Origin: an uncultured Eubacteriales bacterium
GTDB lineage: Bacteria > Bacillota > Clostridia > Oscillospirales > Oscillospiraceae
Assembly: GCA_900556535.1 (NCBI GenBank)
Contig: USPI01000004.1
Location: forward strand, 1 to 22,882
Direction: 5' to 3'
DNA length: 22,882 nt
The translations under genes and the position numbers were made by a program. A model generated the notes under the pieces. That model searched no databases. It was given only the letters and a program-made list of their open reading frames with translations, and was not told the DNA's origin. This document shows positions 16,001-22,882 of this stretch, piece after piece. Within the stretch, counting starts at the first letter, position 1. Every line of letters starts with the position of its first letter.

Positions 16001-19000
16001 AGTATGCCTTGTGGTTAACATAATCAGCAGCATTTGCGAGTACGGGTTCGAACGTAAACACAAGCTGCGCATTTTCAATATCCTCCCTTGCGCAGATTTC
16101 GACCTCGCGCATTTCACCGTTTTCACTGCCCGATACCGCGATCGTGCAGCGCGACTCGAAGCTTTCGCATACGCATGAAAAAGTGCAGGATATTTCGGAA
16201 AACTCCCACATATACTTGCTTTCGCTGCTCGAATAGGGCAGAAGCGGGAGCTCATATTTGCCTGAAACAAGGCTCATGCGGGCGTTGTTTTCCAAATCGA
16301 GACTGTGAAACGGAGCGGTATAAACGAGCATTTCCCGACAGGTGGCGCGGGCAAGTCCGCTCTCGGTTAACATAATATTATACGCGCCGTTTGACAGCAG
16401 CGCACAGCTTGGCTGCGCATAGTTAACGCCGCTGCCACGCGACTCCCACTGATGCTGCATGAAAGCGTCGGGCTTTTCCGCCTTTTCGTCGTCCGAGGGC
16501 AAAATTTGCGCGCCGTAGGGTATCTTTTCCTCAAGCAGAGCGCGGTGCGCCGACATTTCGGGAATGGACATGAACGCCTCCTGCACGCCGCCGCACAGGG
16601 CGTTTGTTATTGCGAGCAGGCTCATGCCGAGGTGATGCACCATGAAGCATCTCACACGCTCCCCTCCGTCGGAGCGGCAGCGCGAGGGAGTGAAATCAAT
16701 TGCCTCGATAAAGCCGAATTTCCCGCGCGCGCCCTGACTGTCAAGTCTGCGCAGATTGCGCATTGCGCCGTTGAAATCCAGCCCCAGCGCGAGGAAGGTC
16801 GCATACGGAGCGATGACAAGCTCCTTGTCCTGACCGCGCTTGAGTGCGAGAGCTGCGCAGCCGTGAGCCTTGTAGCGGTAGTTAAGGGCGGGGTCGAGCG
16901 AGAAAAACGCGCTTTCCGATATGCCCCAAAGCCCGCTGCGGCTCCTGCGCCGCTTCTGCACGAAGACGCACAGCTTTGCCGTTTCGTAAAGCAGACTGCC
17001 CGCCGTGAGCGGCAGAAACAGCGTCGGCATGAGATATTCAAACATCGTGCCCGTCCAGCTTACCATACCGCGGTAGCCTACGTATTGCCGCATCGCGCGC
17101 GAGAGCTTGCGCCAGTGCCGCCGCGGTACTTCGCCCTTTGCAACGGCGGCGTAGCTCGTCAGCTGCGCCTCGCTTGCCATGAGGTCGTACAGCCCCGGCG
17201 AGGGTGTGCCCTTGTCGAGGTCTATACCTATATAAAACAGGCTGCGCTCGTCGTCATAAAAAACGGACAGATCCATCGGCTGCATGAGCGTGTCGAGCCT
17301 TTGCACGAGCTGCATTTCGCCGATAGCCCCGAGCATAGCGCCCGCTGCCGCCATGCAGGCATAGAGATTGCCGCAGTCCACCGTTGAGAGGTACCTCGGC
17401 TCAAGCGGCCGCAGCGTGCGGGTGTCGTACCAATTGCACAGGTGTCCGCGAAATTTTGTGAGCCTTTCGACGGAGTCGAGCATATTGCCGACAAAATCGG
17501 CGGCGCGCTCGGTGCTTATGATACCGAGCCTTTGCGCACACATGGCGCTCATTAGCGCAAGTCCGATATTCGTCGGCGAGGTGCGGTGTGCTATGCCGAC
17601 GGGCGGCTGCTCCTGAAAATTATCGGGCGGCAGGAAATTATCCTCGGCCGTGCAGAAGCGCTCAAAATAGCTCCAGATCTCCCGCGCACAGTCGGTGAGG
17701 TATTTCCTGTCGGCGTCGGATATGTCGGTGTTCTTTCGCGCCGGAAGCGCAAGCGCTGCGGCGGCAAGCGGTGCGGCGATCCAGAACAGCCCCGCCGTTT
17801 TTGCCGATATGCCCGATGCGAAGGCAACAAGAGCAAGACCGGCCGCTATGCAGGGCCACATATTTGCAATATATCCGAACACGCCGAAGCGCCGCTCGTC
17901 ACCCTGCGCCGCGGTCTGCCATTCAAGAAGGTTTTTCTCGCTGACTGCCATGCGCCACACGGCAGTCGCCGCCGCCGAGAGCGATATCCACGCCTCATAC
18001 GGCAGCAGCCACAGCCGCAAAAGCGTCATCACGAGCGCACTGCCCATGCCGCCGAGCACGCGGCTGTGGTATCTCACGGTCAGCGCGTCGGGCTTACTTG
18101 ACGCAAGCTCCGTGAGCGATATTAAAAGCCCCGAGCCGAGCGCCAAGACCGCCGCCCACGCTGCCGCCCTGAGCCAGCTCACTCCGAGCAAAAGCCCGAG
18201 AAAGATCGCCGTGAACGTTGCGGGAGCTATCATGCTGCGCCGCAGCGAGTCAAACAGCCGCCAGCGCTCGATATCGGGCAGCGCCGCGTCGAATATCCAC
18301 GGCGAATTCTGCCAATCTCCGCGTATCCAGCGGTGGCTGCGCCGGTAATAAGCAAGGGGAGAGGCGGGGAAGGAGTCGGAAAACTCCGTGTCGCTCATGT
18401 ATCCGCCGCGCAAGAACGCACCCTCAAGCGCATCGTGCGAGAGCACTCTGCCGTCGGGAATGTGCGCTTTTGAGCATATAACGAGAGAAGCGGCGTCGAT
18501 GATGCCCTTGCCGGAGAAGCCGCCGCGGTCGAAGAGATCCATGCCGGCCTCGCCGCAGGTCGAAGCGTAGGCCTCGCAGCCGCCGCGACCTGCAAATACG
18601 CGGGAAAAGCCGGTTTTGCCGCAGGATGCGAGCGTTGTTGACATTCTTGGGTGTATGATGCCGTGACCTGCGGTGACGCAGCAGCGCAGGGTGTCTAATA
18701 CGGGCGTATTCATGGGATGGAGCATCGCGCCTATAAGCTCCGACAATGAGCCGGGGGTCGGGCTCGTGTCGCTGTCAAGGGTTATGATAAACCTCGCACC
18801 GTGCAGTGCTTCGGGCTCTCCCGCCGCGACCTTCAGCTCACTTTCGCCGCCCGACATGAGCCGCGCCAGAGCAAGCAGCGCGCCGCGCTTGCGCTCAAAG
18901 CCGGAATACCTGCCGCGTCCGGAGTCGAGCGTCCTCGGCCTTGTGAAAAGATAAAAGCCGCCGCCGTATTTTTCGTTCAGGGCGTCAATATGCTCCGCCG

Positions 19001-20207
19001 CGGAGCGAATTATATCCCCGTCCTCGGGCAAGCACTCGCAGTCGGCCTCGGGGAGGTCGGCAAGAATACCGAAAAGCAGGTTTTTGCCGCAGTCTCGGTT
19101 TGTCAGCGAAAACTCCTCGAGCCTGCGCGCAAAATACGCCGTATCCTCTGCCGACGACAGCAGCGCCGATATGACGCACACGGTCCTGCCGTCGTCGGGC
19201 ACGCCGTCCGTGATCTTTATCCTCGGCAGCCTTCGCGGCGGCACGGCAAGCGTTATTATATAGTCCAGCAGCGTCTTTATAAGCTCCGACGCCGGCAGCA
19301 AAAGCAGCAGCGCCGTGGCTGCGCTGTGGGCTGAAAAACCGCACAGCAGCGTCAAAAACAGGGTCAAAAGTACATTCAGCCCTATATACGCCGCGCTGCG
19401 CCGCCTTTCGTGGGGCACGGGCAGAAGATAATATCCGACGTGCCGCTGCGCACCCTCGCCCTCGCGGCATTTTTCAATGAGCTGCCTTGCAAAAACGTGC
19501 TCCTCAAGCCCGCTTTTGGCTGCAAGGCGCGAGAGCCGTGCTCGGTAGCTGTCGCGGCTTTCGTCGTCCATGCGCGGATACACCCCGGCGGGGTCTGCCA
19601 TAAGCTCTGCCTCGGCAAGATCGGCGCTGCGCAAAAAAGCTCTCTGATCGAGCTCCGCCATTGCCCTCAACGAGGAAAACAGTGCGGCAAAGCCGTCCGT
19701 GAGCGAGTCCGGCGAGGAGCTTGAGGACAGCTTGCGGCAGTGCTCGGCAAGAGCCGAAAGAAGCTGCGAGCGCAGCACCGCGGGAAAAAGCGCAAGCTCC
19801 GCGTGAGTGAGCGGGCACACGCTTTGGTAGCCTTGCAGATACTCCCTCATGCGCTCCGCGGCGAGCCTCATGCCGAGTGCAGAGAGCATATCCCGACACA
19901 TTACCGGCAGCAGCTCCCCCTCAACTCCGCTGCGCATTTTCCCCGCGCGCGCAATATCACCGAGCGCCGCCTTGCCCTCGCGCAGCGCAATATAGCGGTT
20001 ATCCAAAAGCCATTGGCACGCCTCGGGCACCTCCTGCGCAGCCCCGAAGCGCCGCTCGACAAGTCGAAAGACCGAATTTATCTGCCTTAGTGCATCCTTT
20101 AGCTCGCCCTTGAGTCTTGCACAAGAGTGCAGCGCCGTGGGGCGATTGAGCCTTGCGCAGCTTGCCGCCCGCTCGAAGATCTGACTGTTTTTGTTCCTGT
20201 TTTTCAT
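13026..20207 (-). CDS. cyclic beta-1,2-glucan synthase-like protein (GT84 + glycoamylase-like + GH94)
   Basis: This 2393-residue membrane protein has the multi-domain layout of NdvB/ChvB glucan synthases, somewhat shorter than the roughly 2800 of Gram-negative members. A GT84/GT2-like glycosyltransferase follows an N-terminal helical region; it carries DSD at 478-480 and HRWIRGDWQ, with R626-W627. Membrane segments lie near 272-315, 660-702, 716-750 and 774-826. A glycoamylase-like domain follows (about 850-1240, NIGLALMSAMCAQRLGII), then beta-sandwich regions. Last is a GH94 phosphorylase domain (about 1850-2393) with GSGDWNDG, where D2108 lies in the motif that holds the catalytic acid. By homology it builds beta-1,2-linked glucan at the membrane, and GH94 may trim chain length. 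AGGAG lies 7 bases before the ATG. I could not find a convincing promoter. The ring form and product in this organism are inference. Confidence 0.9.
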   Translation of the reverse strand: MKNRNKNSQIFERAASCARLNRPTALHSCARLKGELKDALRQINSVFRLVERRFGAAQEVPEACQWLLDNRYIALREGKAALGDIARAGKMRSGVEGELLPVMCRDMLSALGMRLAAERMREYLQGYQSVCPLTHAELALFPAVLRSQLLSALAEHCRKLSSSSSPDSLTDGFAALFSSLRAMAELDQRAFLRSADLAEAELMADPAGVYPRMDDESRDSYRARLSRLAAKSGLEEHVFARQLIEKCREGEGAQRHVGYYLLPVPHERRRSAAYIGLNVLLTLFLTLLCGFSAHSAATALLLLLPASELIKTLLDYIITLAVPPRRLPRIKITDGVPDDGRTVCVISALLSSAEDTAYFARRLEEFSLTNRDCGKNLLFGILADLPEADCECLPEDGDIIRSAAEHIDALNEKYGGGFYLFTRPRTLDSGRGRYSGFERKRGALLALARLMSGGESELKVAAGEPEALHGARFIITLDSDTSPTPGSLSELIGAMLHPMNTPVLDTLRCCVTAGHGIIHPRMSTTLASCGKTGFSRVFAGRGGCEAYASTCGEAGMDLFDRGGFSGKGIIDAASLVICSKAHIPDGRVLSHDALEGAFLRGGYMSDTEFSDSFPASPLAYYRRSHRWIRGDWQNSPWIFDAALPDIERWRLFDSLRRSMIAPATFTAIFLGLLLGVSWLRAAAWAAVLALGSGLLISLTELASSKPDALTVRYHSRVLGGMGSALVMTLLRLWLLPYEAWISLSAAATAVWRMAVSEKNLLEWQTAAQGDERRFGVFGYIANMWPCIAAGLALVAFASGISAKTAGLFWIAAPLAAAALALPARKNTDISDADRKYLTDCAREIWSYFERFCTAEDNFLPPDNFQEQPPVGIAHRTSPTNIGLALMSAMCAQRLGIISTERAADFVGNMLDSVERLTKFRGHLCNWYDTRTLRPLEPRYLSTVDCGNLYACMAAAGAMLGAIGEMQLVQRLDTLMQPMDLSVFYDDERSLFYIGIDLDKGTPSPGLYDLMASEAQLTSYAAVAKGEVPRRHWRKLSRAMRQYVGYRGMVSWTGTMFEYLMPTLFLPLTAGSLLYETAKLCVFVQKRRRSRSGLWGISESAFFSLDPALNYRYKAHGCAALALKRGQDKELVIAPYATFLALGLDFNGAMRNLRRLDSQGARGKFGFIEAIDFTPSRCRSDGGERVRCFMVHHLGMSLLAITNALCGGVQEAFMSIPEMSAHRALLEEKIPYGAQILPSDDEKAEKPDAFMQHQWESRGSGVNYAQPSCALLSNGAYNIMLTESGLARATCREMLVYTAPFHSLDLENNARMSLVSGKYELPLLPYSSSESKYMWEFSEISCTFSCVCESFESRCTIAVSGSENGEMREVEICAREDIENAQLVFTFEPVLANAADYVNHKAYWRLGIEAKNESNCLMLHRLARSRQEEVWLCVACDRDITARASEISPDGALSAPFVSVAARLSLKASERTRLRFSLCAADSPEGAYSGAQHMLAQGPEEYGAMVPACASLTHMNAAEVGKAMSLLGKLLFVSAARPFPAKSELWRYGISGDLPIICCQQEENIEAVTRRFCLLRACGVYADLVFFTDEGGEYCRPVYSKVRDTLAAHGLEALLGTHAGVRILPTEAQPLVSSAAACIIGAEERRRTFSAPPRTVKCNRRGIGAAIKHEYLDDGSFVFYVNQTLPSRVWSTMLTNGRMGYIAADTGMGNMWFQNAREMRLTPWANEPDAVSGPESLELVTDNSRHSLFAAPDGASCRIKFGCGCAVWEKSLGSSATRCTAFVPPDIDARVFIIELFGELSGSIEWKCELLLAENENDHTAVSVNYVNSVFTASSSRSAIEGLKFRVVCSAPVLGYTCDLLSWSYGEFDERTSDLSYPVFAARLEAQSVIVLVCGCAQEDELLRLCKPETAFSALERTRAHWLKICTALTLTGCGEADNYMSGWAVYQTLACRLMGRCSMYQSGGAVGFRDQLQDAVNLILIDASLARSHILSACRHQYLEGDVMHWWHSTAGSDKGVRTRCSDDLLWLVWALCEYTEKTGDFEIYECREYYVNSAPLEAHERDRYETPPRSDCAENVLEHACRAIDLCIARGRGEHGLLLFGSGDWNDGLDNIGGESVWLSWFFACCVRRFSELLMSLCKPNSEKYRALAAEIGQAADSAWDGEWYLRGFWPDGAPLGSKSCGECRIDSIAQSWACFCAEAQNSRADTALDSALRLLFDRERKIIKLFDPPFCGGGRDPGYIRSYGAGFRENGGQYTHAALWLAMACLRRGRAGDAWEILCALLPENHDLREYLAEPFVLAADVYTAPGHEGEAGWTWYTGSSGWYFRVFAEEFLGLRLWHGGLYIRPTLPEGFPDCRITLRPLGKTPLKICIGADGIFVNGEKYDGKNIPYA
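13786..16375. repeat. seven copies of an 11-mer RGTTNACATAA inside the glucan synthase gene
   Basis: Plus-strand copies start at 13786, 14488 and 15164 (GGTTTACATAA), 14726 (AGTTTACATAA), 14048 (AGTTGACATAA), and 16013 and 16365 (GGTTAACATAA). All point the same way. Read as protein they are YVN four times, LCK twice and MLT once, that is, three different frames. By eye I found no other ACATAA on the plus strand of the window. Whether this is a DNA-level element or an effect of protein and codon choice is open. Confidence 0.4.
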
Positions 20208-20299
20208 GAAAAAGCTCCTGTCGGCTCAATAGTTGTTATAAATGTCAGTTTTGCCGCAAAAAATCAAATATATTCGGCATCGGTGACAAGAATAAATGC

Positions 20300-20328
20300 T
20301 TGACACCCAAAACTCGGTATGCTATACT
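20300..20328 (+). promoter_or_regulatory. strong sigma-A promoter for ylxM-ffh-rpsP-khpA
   Basis: A perfect TTGACA (20300-20305) and TATACT (20323-20328) lie 17 bases apart, with TGC just before the -10 (extended -10). This gives a start near 20335 and a short leader before the GTG of ylxM. It lies in the 157-base divergent gap shared with the glucan synthase gene. Confidence 0.85.
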
Positions 20329-20364
20329 CTGTAAAGCAAAAATCGTTTACAGGGAGGGGCAGCC

Positions 20365-20691
20365 GTGGAAAACAGTGCGGTTATGCGTTCGATGCTGTTT
20401 GATTTTTACGGCGAACTGCTGACGGATAAGCAGCGGGAGTACTTTGACCTGAGATATAACGAGGATCTTTCTCTCGGAGAAATTGCCGAGCAGTGCGGCA
20501 TATCGCGCCAGGGCGTTTGGGATATTATCCGCCGCGCCGAGACGGCGATGACCGAGATAGAGGAAAAAACGGGGCTTATAAAGCGCTTTATTGAGCGCAA
20601 TGCCCAGATAGACGAGCTTCAAAATGAGCTTAAAAGCATCGGGGTCTCCGATGAGGGCATCATGAAAAAGCTCGAAGGACTTAAAATATAG
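20365..20691 (+). CDS. ylxM: YlxM family putative DNA-binding protein (UPF0122)
   Basis: This 108-residue helical protein has a helix-turn-helix segment (LSLGEIAEQCGISRQGVWDII, about residues 36-56) that resembles sigma region 4. The family almost always precedes ffh in Bacillota, as here, and has been connected to signal recognition particle function in Gram-positive bacteria. The start is a GTG (20365), with AGGGAGG (20351-20357) 7 bases upstream. Its stop is followed after 12 bases by ffh, whose ribosome binding site begins on the last base of the ylxM stop codon. Confidence 0.93.
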   Translation: MENSAVMRSMLFDFYGELLTDKQREYFDLRYNEDLSLGEIAEQCGISRQGVWDIIRRAETAMTEIEEKTGLIKRFIERNAQIDELQNELKSIGVSDEGIMKKLEGLKI

Positions 20692-20703
20692 GAGGCAGAG
20701 AGC

Positions 20704-22074
20704 ATGGCATTTGAATCATTGTCCGACAAGCTATCCGCTGCCTTTAAAAAGCTGCGCGGCAAGGGCAGACTGACCGCGGCAGACGTCAAGGAGGCAATGA
20801 AGGAAGTGCGCATGGCGCTTCTGGAAGCCGACGTCAGCTATAAGGTCGTAAAGGAGTTTACGAAAAGCGTGACCGAACGCGCCTCCGGCGCGGACGTGCT
20901 TGAGGCGCTTTCTCCGGCACAGCAGGTCATCAAGATAGTCAACGAAGAGCTCGTAAAGCTCATGGGCAGCGAAAATCAGCGGCTCACCATCGGCTCAAAG
21001 TCCCCGAGCATAGTCATGCTCGTCGGTCTTCAGGGCGCGGGCAAGACGACTAACGGCGCAAAGCTCGCGGCGTATATGCGCAAGCAGGGCAAGCGTCCGC
21101 TGCTGGCAGCCTGCGATATTTATCGCCCCGCTGCAATAAAGCAGCTCGAAACGGTCGGCAAGCAGCTTGACATTCCCGTGTTCCAGATGGGCACGACCAA
21201 CCCCGTCGATATCGCCAAGGCTGCCGTCGAGCATGCCCGTAAGCACGGCAACGACCTTGTGTTCCTCGACACCGCGGGTCGCCTGCACATCGACGAGGAG
21301 CTCATGCAGGAGCTGCAAAACATCCGCGACGCGGTCGAGCCGAGCGAGATACTGCTCGTTGTTGATGCGATGACCGGTCAGGATGCCGTGAACGCCGCAA
21401 ATGCGTTTAACGACGCGCTGGGCGTCACCGGCGTCATGCTCACGAAGCTTGACGGCGATGCTCGCGGCGGCGCGGCGCTTTCGATAAAGGCCAGCACCGG
21501 AAAGCCGATAAAATTCATCGGCATCGGCGAAAAGCTTGACCAGATAGAGCCGTTTTACCCCGACCGTATGGCATCGCGTATCCTCGGCATGGGCGACGTG
21601 CTCACGCTCATAGAAAAAGCGGAGCAGAGCTTTGACGAGAAGAAGGCTCTTGAGATGGCCGAGCGAATGAAGGCAAACCGCTTCTCGCTCTCGGACTATC
21701 TCGAGCAGATGCGCTCACTCAAGGGCATGGGCGATATAAACGACCTTGCCGGCATGATACCGGGGCTTGATGCGAAGGCGCTCAAGGGCGCGAAGTTCGA
21801 CGAAAAGGGTCTTGCCCGCATCGAGGCGATAATCCTCTCGATGACTCAGGCAGAGCGCGACGATCCGTCGATCCTCAACGCCTCGCGCAAAAAGCGCATC
21901 GCCCTCGGCAGCGGCACCTCGGTCGTTGATATAAACCGCCTGCTCAAGCAGTTTGACGCGATGCAGGGCATGATGCGTCAGCTCTCGGGCAAAAACATGA
22001 AAAAGCTCCAGAAGCGCTTCGGCGGCATGGGCGGAGGCGGCGGCTTCCCCGGTCTGGGCGGATTTAAATTCTGA
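20704..22074 (+). CDS. ffh: signal recognition particle protein Ffh
   Basis: This GTPase subunit of the signal recognition particle is 456 residues, a normal length. An N-terminal four-helix N domain (1-90) precedes the G domain, with GLQGAGKTT (108-116), DTAGR (189-193) and TKLDG (247-251). The methionine-bearing M domain (about 330-440) contains the SGTSVVDINRLLKQFDAMQGMMRQ stretch that binds 4.5S RNA and signal peptides. A glycine-rich tail ends in GGGGGFPGLGGFKF. It delivers nascent membrane and secreted proteins to FtsY at the membrane. GGAGG lies 8 bases before the ATG. Confidence 0.98.
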   Translation: MAFESLSDKLSAAFKKLRGKGRLTAADVKEAMKEVRMALLEADVSYKVVKEFTKSVTERASGADVLEALSPAQQVIKIVNEELVKLMGSENQRLTIGSKSPSIVMLVGLQGAGKTTNGAKLAAYMRKQGKRPLLAACDIYRPAAIKQLETVGKQLDIPVFQMGTTNPVDIAKAAVEHARKHGNDLVFLDTAGRLHIDEELMQELQNIRDAVEPSEILLVVDAMTGQDAVNAANAFNDALGVTGVMLTKLDGDARGGAALSIKASTGKPIKFIGIGEKLDQIEPFYPDRMASRILGMGDVLTLIEKAEQSFDEKKALEMAERMKANRFSLSDYLEQMRSLKGMGDINDLAGMIPGLDAKALKGAKFDEKGLARIEAIILSMTQAERDDPSILNASRKKRIALGSGTSVVDINRLLKQFDAMQGMMRQLSGKNMKKLQKRFGGMGGGGGFPGLGGFKF

Positions 22075-22139
22075 TTACCTGCGCTTAAACGGCGTTTGTA
22101 ATATATATTTTCAAGAAAAAACATGGAGGTGAATGATAA

Positions 22140-22376
22140 ATGGTAAAGATCAGACTTCGCAGAATGGGTGCAAAGAAGGCACCGTACTACCGCATCGTCG
22201 TTGCAGATTCCCGCTGCCCCCGCGACGGACGCTTCATCGAGGAGATAGGCACTTACGATCCCATGGCAGAGGGTGCAAACATTAAGGTCGACATGGAGCG
22301 CGCAAAGTACTGGATCGCTAACGGCGCACAGCCGACCGATACCGTCCGCGGCCTTCTCAAGAAGATCGAGGGCTAA
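22140..22376 (+). CDS. rpsP: 30S ribosomal protein S16
   Basis: This 78-residue small-subunit protein opens with the canonical [25 protein letters not shown] and continues with [10 protein letters not shown]. It helps assemble the 5' domain of 16S rRNA. GGAGG (22125-22129) lies 10 bases before the ATG. It follows ffh after 65 bases with no terminator or clear promoter, so it is read with the ylxM-ffh transcript. Confidence 0.98.
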   Translation: MVKIRLRRMGAKKAPYYRIVVADSRCPRDGRFIEEIGTYDPMAEGANIKVDMERAKYWIANGAQPTDTVRGLLKKIEG

Positions 22377-22394
22377 TAAGGAGTTTCTACCGGC

Positions 22395-22625
22395 ATGAAA
22401 GAACTTTTGACCTACATTGTGCAGAGCCTTGTCGATAACCCCGATCAGGTCTCTGTGACCGAGCGCAAAGCCGACGGCGAGACGGTTTTTGAAGTCCGCG
22501 TGGCTGACGGCGACATGGGCAAGGTCATCGGCCGGCAGGGAAGGATCGTCAAGCAGATCCGTATCCTTATGCGGGCCGTCGCCCAGAAAAAGGGCAAAAA
22601 GGTATCAGTCGAAATCATGGACTGA
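22395..22625 (+). CDS. khpA: KH domain RNA-binding protein KhpA (YlqC)
   Basis: This 76-residue single KH domain has the GKVIGRQGRIVKQIRILMRAV helix-turn-helix, including the IGRQGR (GxxG) RNA-binding loop. In Bacillota KhpA partners with KhpB (Jag) and binds many RNAs, with effects on cell division and elongation; the partner gene is not in this window. AAGGAG (22378-22383) lies 11 bases before the ATG. It is 18 bases after rpsP. The usual follow-on genes rimM-trmD-rplS are missing; a terminator follows directly. Confidence 0.95.
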   Translation: MKELLTYIVQSLVDNPDQVSVTERKADGETVFEVRVADGDMGKVIGRQGRIVKQIRILMRAVAQKKGKKVSVEIMD

Positions 22626-22631
22626 ACGCAG

Positions 22632-22661
22632 AAAACCGAGGTGGCAGCACCCCGGTTTTTT
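22632..22661 (+). terminator. intrinsic terminator after khpA
   Basis: AAAACCG (22632-22638) pairs with CGGTTTT (22653-22659), and GGTG with CACC, around a GCAG loop with one A-C mismatch. The T run continues to 22661. It ends the ylxM-ffh-rpsP-khpA unit 7 bases after khpA. Confidence 0.82.
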
Positions 22662-22684
22662 GCTGTCTTGAACTCTATATGGTC

Positions 22685-22709
22685 AAAAAGCCACGTTTAA
22701 CGTGGCTTT
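22685..22709 (-). terminator. intrinsic terminator of the partial minus-strand gene
   Basis: AAAGCCACG (22687-22695) pairs with CGTGGCTTT (22701-22709). Read on the minus strand, the stem is followed by TTTTT-type bases (22685-22689 on the plus strand are A). It lies 5 bases past the minus-strand stop codon, so it belongs to that gene, while the plus-strand operon has its own terminator upstream. Confidence 0.75.
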
Positions 22710-22714
22710 GTTTG

Positions 22715-22882
22715 CTACAGGGGCATATTTTGAATATGCTCCTCTTCAATTGTTAGGTTTGCAAGAAAGTGCGAAACAAGCCTTATCGAATCAATAATCT
22801 CGCGCTGATTCGCCTCGGACATCTGGGCAATGGTATTTTGCATATGGCTTATAAATCTGCGCTCACCTGTGTCTATCTCCTT
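22715..22882 (-). CDS. 3' end of an unrecognised protein, cut by the window edge
   Basis: An open frame enters from the right edge and runs to a TAG (22715-22717), giving at least 55 residues, including ERRFISHMQNTIAQMSEANQ and a helical ending LVSHFLANLTIEEEHIQNMPL. The start is beyond the window. I recognise no family; the sequence looks all-helical and could be a tail region of a regulator or a small cytoplasmic protein. Codon use is more AT-rich than in the khpA block. The terminator just after the stop supports it as a real gene. Confidence 0.6.
   Translation of the reverse strand, partial: KEIDTGERRFISHMQNTIAQMSEANQREIIDSIRLVSHFLANLTIEEEHIQNMPL

Noticed and set aside
13786..16375. BirA operators suggested by GGTTTACA half-sites
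   Set aside because: A biotin operator needs two inverted half-sites about 15-16 bases apart near a promoter. These copies are single, in one direction, and inside a coding region.
16452..17387. Long open frame (311 codons) on the plus strand opposite the glucan synthase
   Set aside because: Shadow of the coding frame: composition is Arg/His/Ala-rich, typical of antisense frames in GC-rich genes, and there is no start context or domain.
20208..20299. Promoter for the glucan synthase on the minus strand
   Set aside because: TTGTCA and AT-rich strings are present, but no -35/-10 pair with 16-18 base spacing was convincing, so none is listed.
22631..22661. T-box-like string GGTGGCAGCACC after khpA
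   Set aside because: It lacks stem I and the TGGNACC bulge and forms a simple terminator hairpin that ends the operon.

Overview
The window looks like a piece of a GC-rich Bacillota chromosome, most likely class Clostridia (an Oscillospiraceae-like gut lineage is my best guess). The evidence is the ylxM-ffh-rpsP-khpA block, a T-box leader on thrS, a manganese (yybP-ykoY) riboswitch, a ymfF/ymfH peptidase pair, strong AGGAGG-type ribosome binding sites and sigma-A promoters. Most of it is housekeeping or conserved accessory sequence. I see no phage, insertion sequence, CRISPR array, tRNA or rRNA.

Layout. (1) 1-1768, plus strand: ychF, translationally coupled to a two-repeat TRIC/UPF0126 membrane protein. 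(2) 1800-5984, plus strand: a promoter, a manganese riboswitch with an intrinsic terminator, then two genes that overlap by 4 bases, a CNNM/CorC-type transporter and a P2-type (calcium-ATPase-like) cation pump. This is a metal-export unit under ion control. (3) 5990-8552, plus strand: a promoter, a threonine T-box, thrS (a threonyl-tRNA synthetase without its TGS domain), a terminator, and a small LURP-one/YxjI-like gene that probably lives on read-through. A bidirectional terminator at 8557-8588 closes this half.

(4) 20207 down to 8592, minus strand: six tightly packed genes read in one direction. They are a 2393-residue cyclic beta-1,2-glucan synthase-like protein (GT84 + glycoamylase-like + GH94), the M16 pair ymfF (no zinc motif) and ymfH (zinc motif intact), lgt, a small coiled-coil protein of unknown function, and a nitroreductase. 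An extended -10 before ymfF suggests that the last five may also be transcribed on their own. (5) 20300-22661, plus strand: a near-consensus promoter drives ylxM-ffh-rpsP-khpA (signal recognition particle and translation), closed by a terminator directly after khpA. (6) 22715-22882, minus strand: the 3' end of an unrecognised gene, with its own terminator.

The regulatory RNAs are the best-supported points of interest. In both leaders the competing helices can be read directly: riboswitch P1 against its terminator, and antiterminator against terminator in the T-box. The most unusual gene is the large glucan synthase, a family best known from Gram-negative symbionts and pathogens. Its C-terminal half also carries seven copies of an AT-rich 11-mer that I cannot fully explain.
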